From CAZDYP01 sp964509505 (GTDB lineage Bacteria > Chloroflexota > Anaerolineae > JACRMK01), in the NCBI GenBank assembly GCA_964509505.1, contig CAZDYP010000042.1, positions 1 through 31,439 on the forward strand: a DNA stretch of 31,439 nt, read 5' to 3'. The notes under the pieces are model-generated. The model was not told the DNA's origin, did not search any database, and worked only from the letters and a program-made list of their open reading frames with translations. Made by a program: the position numbers and the translations under genes. This document shows, in pieces, positions 21,693-30,600 of the stretch (within the stretch, counting starts at the first letter, position 1; the number at the start of each line of letters is the position of its first letter).

Positions 21693-23317
21693 GCGGCGCA
21701 ATGCGTCTTTGCGGGAATATGCCCCATGAAGTATTCAGCCATGGCTGCGATGGTCAAGCTGGGATTGACGCCAGGGTTGGCAGGCATGATCGAACCATCT
21801 ATCACATAGAGCCCTGGATAGTTGTGAACTTGCGCGCGGTCATCTATTACGCCTTCGTCGGCGTTGCGCCCGAATGGACAACCGCCCAACAAGTGCGCGG
21901 TGAGGGGAATGTTGAACAGACTCTCGTTGAATGCGCCGAGTGGGATGCCTTGCGTGCGGCGCGCAAATTCGCGCGTGATGTGGCGCCCAATTGGCGCGCG
22001 CGTTGGAATGGGATGCGTGGCATCGCGTTCCGAGACCAGCCCACGCCGGAACAACGTGAACAGGCTGCGCCCCACGCGCAACCGCAAGCGACTGTCCGCT
22101 ATTTGCATCACCAGAATGATCGTCGTGCGTTTCGCCCAGTCGCGTTGCAACAGCGTGCTAAAAAAATCGCGCGGATGCGTGAGCCATTCCCACAGCGCCT
22201 TGCTGATGGAGCGTAGCACGCCTCCTGTATCCACCAACGGCGCAGCCAACAGGCGCATCAAATCCGAACCCGCCGGATAATGCACAGGCTCAATCGCCGT
22301 TATATCGTCGGCGCGAAAGATGGAAGTGATGGCAATGCCTTTGGAGTAGTCAGTCTGCGTCTGTGGATTGGTGACACCGAGCACGGCTTCGCCGTTGCTG
22401 CGCACGCGCTCGCCCAAGCGCGGCGACAACCGCGGCAACGAGCGCGTCACGTCGTGACAACGCCACAGCAAGCGCAATGTGCCAACCGTGCCTGCGGCAA
22501 CAACAACATTGCGCGCGCGCACCTTGCATTCTGGTTTGCGCCACCACGCCGTTGCGCTGCGATACGTGACCTCGTAACGCGCGCCGTCGCTCTGCTCCGT
22601 CAGCAAAGGGCGAATGTCTCGCACCTCACACTCAGGACGAATCTCCGCGCCCCGTCGCTCCGCGAAGTACAAATAATTTTTGACGAGTGTGTTCTTTGCA
22701 TTGTGACGACAACCGATCATACACCCGCCGCAATGCTGACACGCGCGCCGCGCGGGGCCCTCGCCGCCGAAAAATGGGTCGGGTATGAGCTGTCCTTCTT
22801 GACCTGGCTCGCCAAAGAAAATACCCGACTCGGTTGCTTGAAACGTCTCGCCGCGCCCCAACTCATGCGCGAGGTCTTTTAACACATAGTCCGCTGCGCT
22901 CAAGCGTGGATTGCGCGCAACGCCCAACATGCGCCGCGCGGTGTCATAGTGTGGACGTAAAAGCGCTTGCCAATCGGCAAACTGTCGCCACGCAGGTTCG
23001 GCAAAGGCTTGCGCGTCGGGTTCCATCAACACCGCCGCGTAACCAAGACTGCCGCCGCCGACGCCGCTGCCATGCAAGGCGAACACATCGCGGAAGAAAC
23101 TGATTTGCAAAATGCCGAAGCAACGCAACGCAGGCGCCCACAGATACTTCCAGAATGTCCAATTGGTCTTAGGAAAATCATCATCACGGAACCGTTTGCC
23201 GCGCTCCAACACCAACACGCGATAACCTTTCTCCGTGAGACGCAGCGCCGAGACGCTGCCGCCGAACCCAGAGCCCACGATGACGAAATCGAATGTGTAT
23301 GGGAAGTGGCTGCTCAT
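21683..23317 (-). CDS. GMC-family FAD-dependent oxidoreductase, cholesterol oxidase-like
   Basis: A 544-residue flavoprotein. GSGFGGS (15-21) with Glu38 binds FAD, and HGSGVGGGSLGYAAVLMEP (82-100) matches the cholesterol-oxidase-like branch. The C-terminus has TAHLLGGCPFG, YVIDGSIMPANPGVNPSLTI and a final amphipathic end. Cys 193, 196, 199 and 203 (CQHCGGCMIGC) repeat the C-x2-C-x2-C-x3-C pattern of the protein at 6503, although the rest is diverged. The substrate could be a sterol or another hydrophobic alcohol; unproven. A -10-like TAAAAT lies 6 bases before ATG 23317 and there is only a weak GGTGG. The last codons lie in a short-word repeat. Arabinofuranosidase follows 37 bp on. Confidence 0.85.
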   Translation of the reverse strand: MSSHFPYTFDFVIVGSGFGGSVSALRLTEKGYRVLVLERGKRFRDDDFPKTNWTFWKYLWAPALRCFGILQISFFRDVFALHGSGVGGGSLGYAAVLMEPDAQAFAEPAWRQFADWQALLRPHYDTARRMLGVARNPRLSAADYVLKDLAHELGRGETFQATESGIFFGEPGQEGQLIPDPFFGGEGPARRACQHCGGCMIGCRHNAKNTLVKNYLYFAERRGAEIRPECEVRDIRPLLTEQSDGARYEVTYRSATAWWRKPECKVRARNVVVAAGTVGTLRLLWRCHDVTRSLPRLSPRLGERVRSNGEAVLGVTNPQTQTDYSKGIAITSIFRADDITAIEPVHYPAGSDLMRLLAAPLVDTGGVLRSISKALWEWLTHPRDFFSTLLQRDWAKRTTIILVMQIADSRLRLRVGRSLFTLFRRGLVSERDATHPIPTRAPIGRHITREFARRTQGIPLGAFNESLFNIPLTAHLLGGCPFGRNADEGVIDDRAQVHNYPGLYVIDGSIMPANPGVNPSLTIAAMAEYFMGHIPAKTHCAASP

Positions 23318-23323
23318 GCCACC

Positions 23324-23329
23324 ATTTTA
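23324..23329 (-). promoter_or_regulatory. -10-like TAAAAT six bases before a start codon
   Basis: TAAAAT on the minus strand is followed by six bases and then ATG 23317. Transcription would begin at or near the start codon, as in leaderless genes. No -35 match was found. The same spacing occurs at 24155. Confidence 0.3.
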
Positions 23330-23561
23330 GCAGCTTTTGCAATGGAGAGGGACAAAGGTCCCTTGTTCTATCAGGAAACGCTCGAAATGACAATGGGCGC
23401 GTAGCATGAGTTCGCTCATATTCAGAAATCGTGCGTACTGAGGAGTCGGCGTTCTCGACGTTGTTTGTCGCGCCGCCACCCACGCGCTAGAGAGCGCACG
23501 CTCCTCACAGAGGTGCCTTTTCTTGACATGGGCGCATGAGCTGAGTCACTAACACTTTGCC

Positions 23562-24052
23562 AATCTAATAGCGCTAGAAGATGCGCGCAGCATGTTGTGG
23601 ACGGCACTCGCAGACCCCAACCCCGTGCTGCCCTTCGAGAACAATGGCTTGTACAACATGACGGGTGAACTACCTGCCGACGCGGGGTCCGTCGAGATTG
23701 CTCATACGCGCGTGTGCAGCGCGAGGCAACGCCGTGATGCTTATCGCGTATAGTGCGGGACTGTGCAAGGCGTTGAATGCGGCGGCGATGGCACGCTCCA
23801 ACCGCACGATTCCACATTACTATTTGGAATCACGCCTTGATATGAATCGCGCGCTCAAGCGGTTGGAAGCGGAGAATTTGAAGCGTTCAATTAAGGAGCG
23901 GCTGTTGCCTGTAGTGCTGTTGCTCAAGGCGGTGGCAAAGGCGCTGGTGAAGACACCCGAGCTCAACGGCTATTTGGATGGATAAGCGCTTGCCAGTGCA
24001 AGAAGCGATGCACATCGGCTTTCAAGACAAAGTGAGCGTCATAGTAGCCTAA
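23562..24052 (+). pseudogene. 2-oxoacid (pyruvate) dehydrogenase remnant: E1-beta piece joined to E2 catalytic piece
   Basis: One frame from about 23571 reads LEDARSMLWTALADPNPVL and LYNMTGELPADAGSVEI, typical of the E1-beta subunit. After a frameshift near 23715 the next frame reads AVMLIAYSAGLCKALN (still E1-beta) and passes directly into AAAMARSNRTIPHYYLES, MNRALKRLEAENLKRSIKER, LLPVVLLLKAVAKALVKTP and ELNGYLDG, the start of the E2 acyltransferase domain. After a stop at 23985 a third frame adds LPVQEAMHIGF, also E2. The E1-beta end and the E2 lipoyl and binding domains are missing, so a deletion of roughly a kilobase fused the two genes. From 23330 to 23561 nothing further was recognised. 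Confidence 0.7.
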
Positions 24053-24154
24053 CTAACAATATGGTGATGTAGTGCGCTCACGGCGAATTGACGCATCCGC
24101 ACAAAACGTCTGCCAGGCGCGTCACAGCTATTAGCTATTTGCATTCGTGAGCTG

Positions 24155-24160
24155 TATAAT
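24155..24160 (+). promoter_or_regulatory. -10 element TATAAT predicting a leaderless transcript
   Basis: A perfect TATAAT ends 6 bases before ATG 24167, so transcription should start at or next to the A of the ATG. No ribosome site is present between them. The -35 region (about 24131-24137) has only TTAGCT. Confidence 0.5.
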
Positions 24161-24166
24161 CGCCCC

Positions 24167-27100
24167 ATGACCGAACGCGAAAAGCTTGAGCAAGCTATCG
24201 CCGCACTCGAAGCGCAACGCGCGGTGTTGGGCGAGGCAGTTGTGAACACAGCGTTGGCGCCGTTGCGCGACAAACTCGCGGCGCTGACCGCTGCTACAAC
24301 GCCGTCGCCTGCGCCCACCGACGAGCAACGCAAAATCGTCACGGTGCTATTTGCCGACGTGTCGGGCTTTACGGCGATGTCCGAAACACTGGACGCCGAA
24401 GAAGTGCGCGACACGCTGAACGCGCTCTGGCAACGCCTCGATCACGCCATCACCACGCACGGCGGCTTGATAGACAAACACATTGGCGATGCGGTCATGG
24501 CGTTGTGGGGCGCAGAGCGGGCGCACGAGAGCGACCCCGAACAAGCCATCCGCGCTGCCTTGGCGATGCAAGCAGAGCTGCGCGCGTTTGCCGAGACCCA
24601 AGCTCATCCCTTGCAAATGCGAATCGGGTTGAATACGGGTCCCGTGTTGTTGGGCACCATCGGCACCACCCAAGAATTTACGGCGATGGGCGACACGGTG
24701 AACCTCGCCTCGCGCATGGAACACGCCGCACCCGTCGGCGGCATTCTCATCACCCACGACACCTATCGCCACGTGCGCGGTCTCTTCGACGTGCAACCTC
24801 AAGCGCCGATTCAAGTCAAAGGCAAAACAGAGCCCGTGCAGACTTACGTTGTGCTGCGCGCCAAACCACGCGCGTTCCGCGTGCCCACGCGCGGCGTGGA
24901 GGGCATCGAGACGCGCACGATTGGACGCGAGGCGGAGCTGCGCCAATTGCAAGAGGTATGGCAAACCGTATGCCGCGAATGCGCTCCGCGTCTGGTCGCT
25001 GTGGTTGGCGAGGCAGGCATGGGCAAATCGCGTTTGCTCTATGATTTCCAAAATTGGCTGGCGCTGTCATCTGAACCTCTGCGTGTGTTCAGGGGTCGCG
25101 CCAGCGAAGAGATGCTCCGCCAACCCTACGCGCTGCTCCGCGATGTGTTTGCGTTCCTGTGCGGGCTGCTCGAAAGCGATCGCGTCGTCGTCGCACGCCA
25201 GAAGCTGGAGCAGGGTGTCGTCGAGCTGCTGGGCGAGCAGCCCGACGCCGTCAAGCAAGCGCACATCATCGGACACTTGTTGGGCTTGGACTTTTCCGAG
25301 AGTCCGCACCTGCGCGGCGTGAGCAACGAGGCGCAACATATCCGTGAGCGCGCCCTGCACTACTTGACGCAATGCTTTGAAACGGCGACGCGCGAGCAAG
25401 CGGGAGTGTTGATGCTCGAAGATTTACATTGGGCTGATGATGGCTCGTTGGATGTGATCAGCCATCTGGCGCAAACCTGTCGCGCGCCTCTGCTGATCGT
25501 GTGCATGACACGCCCGTCTCTCTTTGAACGCCATGCTCACTGGGGCGCTGACCTGAACCACCTCACGCGCATCGAGCTGCAACCGCTTTCCGCGCAAGAC
25601 GTGGGACGATTGGTGGACGAAATTCTTCGACAGCTGCCCGAGATCCCGCCCACGTTGCGCGCCGCGATTACCAACAACGCCGAGGGCAACCCGTTCTATA
25701 TTGAAGAGCTCGTCAAGATGCTGATTGACGAGAAAGTGATTGTGACGCACGCAGAGACATGGAGTGTCGCGCTGGAACGTTTGAAGGAAGTGCATGTGCC
25801 GCAGACTTTGACGGGGGTGTTGCAAGCGCGTTTGGAGGCATTGTCGGCGGCGGAGCGCATGGAGTTGCAACAGGCGGCGGTGTTGGGGCGCGTTTTTTGG
25901 GACAGCGCGGTGGAACATCTCAACAACAAAACAGGGGAGCGCCCAATGGGCACGGGGATGTTTCGTCTTTCGCCCGACGACATCCAACAAGGCTTGCGTA
26001 ATCTACGCCAAAAAGAGTTGGTGTTTTTGCGTCAGTCTTCGTCGTTTGCGGGCGCGTTGGAATACATCTTCAAACACGCGTTGATGCGCGACGTGATTTA
26101 CGAGAGCATTCTGCGTCGCGAGCGACGACGTTATCACGCGCAAGCGGCTGAGTGGCTCATCGCGCAGAGCGGCGAGCGCGCGAAAGAGTATGCGGGGTTA
26201 ATCGCTGAACATTACGTGCGCGCCGAGCAAGCCGCGCCTGCGCTGCGTTGGTGCGTGATTGCCGCCGAACAAGCCTTGGCGGCGTGGGACTTGGCGGATG
26301 CGCGGCGCTGGTGTGAGCAGGCGTTGGAGGTAGAAACCAAAATCGCCGCCGACGCATTGAGTGCGCGTGTGCGCGCCGAAAGGCGAGTCAGCGCATTGTA
26401 TCTCAAGGCGCGTTTGGCAGACTATGTGGGACAACAGGTGGAAGCGTTGCAATTGATACAGGAGGCTTGGGCGCTGGCAGAGCAACATCAGCTCGACAAG
26501 CGCGCAGAGATTTCGCTGCTGGGTGGCTTGCTCTATCGCGCGGCCAATCAGAGCGACGAGGCGTTGCAATGGTGTGAGCGTGGTTTGGCGTTGGCGCAAA
26601 CGCCTGCACAGCTCGCGCAAGGTCATAACCTAAGAGCGATTTTGTATCGGCGCAGCGGCAACCTGATTGAAGCCGAGCGTCACATCACCGAAAGCATTCG
26701 CTATGCCCAGAGCATTCCTGATTATGCGTTGTTGGATAAGGCGCGCAGCACCGCAGCCCTCATTTACAATGACTTAGGCTTTGCGCGTGAGGCGCTGCAA
26801 CAATTTGATTTCATTTTGGCGCAAGAGGCGGGATGGCCTTTGCCGCTTAATCGCAAAGCCAGTTTGCAAATCAATCGCGGAGAGGCGTTTCGACGATTGG
26901 GCAGGTTGTCCGAAGCCGAGCGTTGTAACCGAGAGGGTTTGAAGTTGCTCGAAACATCGAATATACCTGTGTTACGCCTCCTCGCATTAATGAACTTGGG
27001 CGCGATCTATGCCAAAGATTACCGGTTGGACTCTGCTATCGAAAGCCTAGAAAAAGCCCAAACCGTCAGAGAACAAACAGGCATCAGACAATCAGACGCA

Positions 27101-27526
27101 GAGTTATATCACTATCTTAGCCTTACACATTTAGCGCGTGGCCACACGTCGCTCGCAAGTGATTACATCCAAAAAGCCATCACTCATGCGCAACAAGCGC
27201 GCTCGTTGGCTGATCATGGCGCTGTCTTGCGGACACAGGGACTCGTACAAGGTATGCTTGAGCATTGGGCAGCAGCTGAAGGCTCTTTGCAGCAAAGCTA
27301 CGTCTTGTTAGGGCAAGCCAACAACCGTCACCAGCAAGCGCTCACAGCTGGCGCATTGCGCTACTTCTATCGCACACGCCTTGCCCATGAACCTGCCAAT
27401 CAGGAATGGCAAGCACTCGCCGAACAGTATCACGCTGAAGCTTTGCGCGTCTTCGCGGAGCTAGGCGCGCAACTCGACCTAGAACGCGAACAACGTGAAG
27501 AGACGAATGTGTTGAATTGGGTTTGA
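24167..27526 (+). CDS. Class III adenylate cyclase fused to a STAND/AAA_16 ATPase and TPR repeats
   Basis: A 1119-residue signalling protein. After a short coiled coil, residues 55-232 are a class III cyclase domain: VTVLFADVSGFTAM (metal Asp64), DKHIGDAVMALWG (Lys104, metal Asp108), and MGDTVNLASRME (Asp176, Asn179, Arg183). All the catalytic positions of an adenylate cyclase are kept, so cAMP production is plausible. A P-loop ATPase follows with GEAGMGKS (281-288), LMLEDLHWADDGSLDVI as Walker B, and EGNPFYIEELVKMLI. The rest (about 700-1100) is helical TPR-like repeats, a probable sensor of partners. The architecture is common in actinobacteria and Chloroflexota. ATG 24167 lies 6 bases after a TATAAT and lacks a ribosome site. 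A short-word palindrome follows the stop. Confidence 0.9.
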   Translation: MTEREKLEQAIAALEAQRAVLGEAVVNTALAPLRDKLAALTAATTPSPAPTDEQRKIVTVLFADVSGFTAMSETLDAEEVRDTLNALWQRLDHAITTHGGLIDKHIGDAVMALWGAERAHESDPEQAIRAALAMQAELRAFAETQAHPLQMRIGLNTGPVLLGTIGTTQEFTAMGDTVNLASRMEHAAPVGGILITHDTYRHVRGLFDVQPQAPIQVKGKTEPVQTYVVLRAKPRAFRVPTRGVEGIETRTIGREAELRQLQEVWQTVCRECAPRLVAVVGEAGMGKSRLLYDFQNWLALSSEPLRVFRGRASEEMLRQPYALLRDVFAFLCGLLESDRVVVARQKLEQGVVELLGEQPDAVKQAHIIGHLLGLDFSESPHLRGVSNEAQHIRERALHYLTQCFETATREQAGVLMLEDLHWADDGSLDVISHLAQTCRAPLLIVCMTRPSLFERHAHWGADLNHLTRIELQPLSAQDVGRLVDEILRQLPEIPPTLRAAITNNAEGNPFYIEELVKMLIDEKVIVTHAETWSVALERLKEVHVPQTLTGVLQARLEALSAAERMELQQAAVLGRVFWDSAVEHLNNKTGERPMGTGMFRLSPDDIQQGLRNLRQKELVFLRQSSSFAGALEYIFKHALMRDVIYESILRRERRRYHAQAAEWLIAQSGERAKEYAGLIAEHYVRAEQAAPALRWCVIAAEQALAAWDLADARRWCEQALEVETKIAADALSARVRAERRVSALYLKARLADYVGQQVEALQLIQEAWALAEQHQLDKRAEISLLGGLLYRAANQSDEALQWCERGLALAQTPAQLAQGHNLRAILYRRSGNLIEAERHITESIRYAQSIPDYALLDKARSTAALIYNDLGFAREALQQFDFILAQEAGWPLPLNRKASLQINRGEAFRRLGRLSEAERCNREGLKLLETSNIPVLRLLALMNLGAIYAKDYRLDSAIESLEKAQTVREQTGIRQSDAELYHYLSLTHLARGHTSLASDYIQKAITHAQQARSLADHGAVLRTQGLVQGMLEHWAAAEGSLQQSYVLLGQANNRHQQALTAGALRYFYRTRLAHEPANQEWQALAEQYHAEALRVFAELGAQLDLEREQREETNVLNWV

Positions 27527-27665
27527 ATGGTCGCATGGTCATGTGGTCGCATGGTCACGTAGTCGCATAATCGGCTGGTCGTATGGTCGGTTGGTCAAAG
27601 GATGATGTGACCATGCGACCTCACGACTATGCGACTACATGACCATGCGACCATGTGACTACTCG
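27527..27665. repeat. Large short-word palindrome (ATGGTCGC word) between two convergent genes
   Basis: About eight copies of GGTCGCAT or GGTCATGT on the left (27527-27596) face an inverted set of ATGCGACC/ATGACC words on the right (27607-27665). The segment 27527-27544 matches 27637-27654 perfectly over 18 bp. The block fills the whole space between the cyclase stop (27524-27526) and the stop of the peptidase-like gene (27667-27669). No reading frame is present. Confidence 0.9.
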
Positions 27666-27666
27666 A

Positions 27667-30600
27667 CTACCTCACCACCAGCGGCAAATACACCTCCCCG
27701 ACTATCGCGCCGCCGTTCACCTTGAAGTACTCTCCGCGGTTGTCGTTGATCCAGATGTTCCCCGCGCCATCCACCGACTGCACGACGAAATCAATCCCTG
27801 TCGTTAGTGGCAAGGTCGCCGACCAAATCACGGGATTTGCTGTCGGCGACAAGTCCACGCTGCGCCACGCGCCTTTGCCGTCGGTGTACGTCGCCACCAC
27901 GCGCTGCACACCCGATGTATCGGTGACGAATGCGGTGAACGTCACCAACCCGTTCGCACTGACCGCACCGACGTTCAACGCCAACGCGGGCGACGTATCC
28001 GCCAACAACACGCTGTCGCTGTTGTCCACATAGAACGTCTGCACGGTCATGCGCTGATAGAGCCGCTGCGTGCCGTTGCGATATTGTCCCACTATGGCTA
28101 CCCACGTAGCTTGCGTCGTCGTCACACCTTGCGTCTTCGTCAGCAAGTTGTTGTGCGTCGCCAACACGGTCGGATACCATTGGTCGCTGGTGTAAGCAGG
28201 CTCAAACGCAGGCCCCGCGTAGGTCGAGGTCACGACGGCGGCGATGACGGGATTGAAGCCATTCAGGCGTGTGTAATCTGCCGAGAGCAGCAACACCCCT
28301 TTAAGCGTTTGATTGGGGCGCGTGACATCGGTCAAGTCTTTGGGTTCGATGGGTTTGTTGGGCAGCGCCAACGTCTTGCCGTTCACGTGGTAATACTCGC
28401 CGAAGGCGTTGATCGTCGGCGTGACGGTGAATGTCGCCGTGACGAGCTGGCTGAACAACGCGGTCTGCTGGTTCACGCGTGTCAATGCGCCCTGCGACAC
28501 GCGCATCGTCGTCGGTGGCTCGCTTTGGCGCGGCAGATTGTTCGGCACCGTGTAACGGAACATCGCCAAGCCGAAGAGCGTGCTTTCAATCGCGATTTTT
28601 TCGTCGTAGAAACTGAAATTGCTGCCGCGAAAGATAGGTGATGTGCCATCGGGCGAGAACGCTTCACTGAAATAGCGTTGCTTCGCGCGCATCAACGCGC
28701 GTCCCACCGTTTGTCCGCCGCCGCGCGTGAGCTCTTCGGTGAACAACGTCATCAATCGTTCCGACAACGCAAGGGCGCTGCTGCTGCCCGCTTGTTCGTC
28801 CTTCAAGCCCCAACCCCAACCCGTGTTGCCGATGAACGTGAGGCCGCGCGCCGAGAACGCTTCGGCGAAGTCGAGCGTCGTGCTGGGATTGAGCGACTCC
28901 GCATACGGGTTGACGAGATCGTTATTCGGGATGTTCAACCCCGTGTGGCAACCGAGCGTATAGACCAATGTGCCAGAGGTGGGCAACGTCGCCGCCAAGA
29001 CCTCCGCGCTGGACACGAATTCATTATTGGCAGGTTGATACAGCGGACCGAGTAAGGCATCGTGGCTGGCGTGTCCATTCAAACTCACGAGTTGCTGGTT
29101 GGCGTTGAACCATTGCGCTCGCAGTTGCGCCACGGTCCAAGTGTCGCTGATGAGGCGTGTCGTCTGCACGACGCCGCTGGCGAGCAAGCGGTTCGCTTCG
29201 TATGTCGCGACGGGTTTGAGGAAGTCGTAGCCCGTTACCAACGCCATGCCGACGGCGAGTTGCCCATTACGCGCGAGGAACGCGTTGATCTGTGCGCGCA
29301 TCTGCGTGGGCGTTTCGACCAACCGTGAGATGGGGCGATCTGGAATGTAGAGGAAGCGTCCATGCCAACCCTTGGGGATGGAGGTCGCATACACATCGTC
29401 GCTCAAGGTGTAGTTGTAGTAAAGCGCAGCACCCACCGGCGCGGCGAAATCCACGCGACTGCTGTACCGGTCCTCGCCGTGTCCCACCACACCGTCTGGC
29501 ACGCGTCCAAACGGAATGATGTAATCGTCGCCGACGATGACGATGTTTTCGACTTGGGGCATGAACGGTAACAGCTGTTGATACAGGAGCGCGCGAATCG
29601 CATACACCACCGAGTTGACCGACTCGGGATCCAAACTGTTCCAGCCTAGCCACGCACTCTGCACGGTGGGGTAGCTGTCCACGAAGATGACTTGCCCTTG
29701 CACGCTGGGATGCGCGGCTAAGGCGGCGAGCGTTTGGCTCAACAACGCCGTTTCTGCCAAGCCATAGCGTTGCGCCAATTGTGTATAGTTGGTCAGCAGA
29801 ATCGTCTTGGCAGTTGCGCTGGGTGTCGTGCTGATGGGCGCTGTGACGCTAATTGGTATCGTCGGCGTCACGTTGGGGTTGATCGGCAGCAATGGCTCGA
29901 TATGAACCGTGAAGGTGTAAGGGTTCGCGCTCGACACGCCGTTGAGGTCGTAGATGGCGAGATGATATTGCCCAGCCGTGGCAGGACGATGATGACCTCG
30001 TTTATCATGGCGATGGGCAATGTCTTCATAGCCTCCAATATCTTCGTACCCCCCAATGTCTTCATAGCCGCCAATGTCCTCATACCCACCCAGCGGTGTC
30101 GCTGGACATTGCGCGCCATACAATTTCATGGCGTAGTCATTCAACCCATTGTAAAGCGTGACGACGATGGTCGCATACGGAATCGTGTTGGTGAAGATGT
30201 AGTGATCCACGTCGCGGGTCGGCGTGATGTACGCGCTGTACAAAACGTCGGGTTGAATCGGCGTCGCCTGTGCGCAGAGGTTGTTTGGTTCGTAGATGAG
30301 CTGGGATGGCGGCGGTGGTGTCGCTGGATCGTCATTCCGGATGGTGACGGTAGCGTTGCTTTGCGCGCCGAGCGTCACGCTGATGGGAGTGTTCAACGTC
30401 ACGTTGAATGACTCGCCAGATTCGGCGATGGTATCGTTGACGAGCAACACCTGAAACACGCGCGTCGTCGTGCCAGCCGTGAACGTGAGCCTGCCGCTCG
30501 CCGCAAGGTAATCGCTGCCCGCGAGCGCGCTGCCGTTGCTGGTGTTGTATGCGACGGAGACATTAAACGCAGTGGGGTAATTGAGCGTTGTCGTCAAACG

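Noticed and set aside
23330..23561. Further remnants upstream of the E1-beta piece
   Set aside because: All three plus-strand frames were read and gave no stretch resembling dehydrogenase subunits or any other family.
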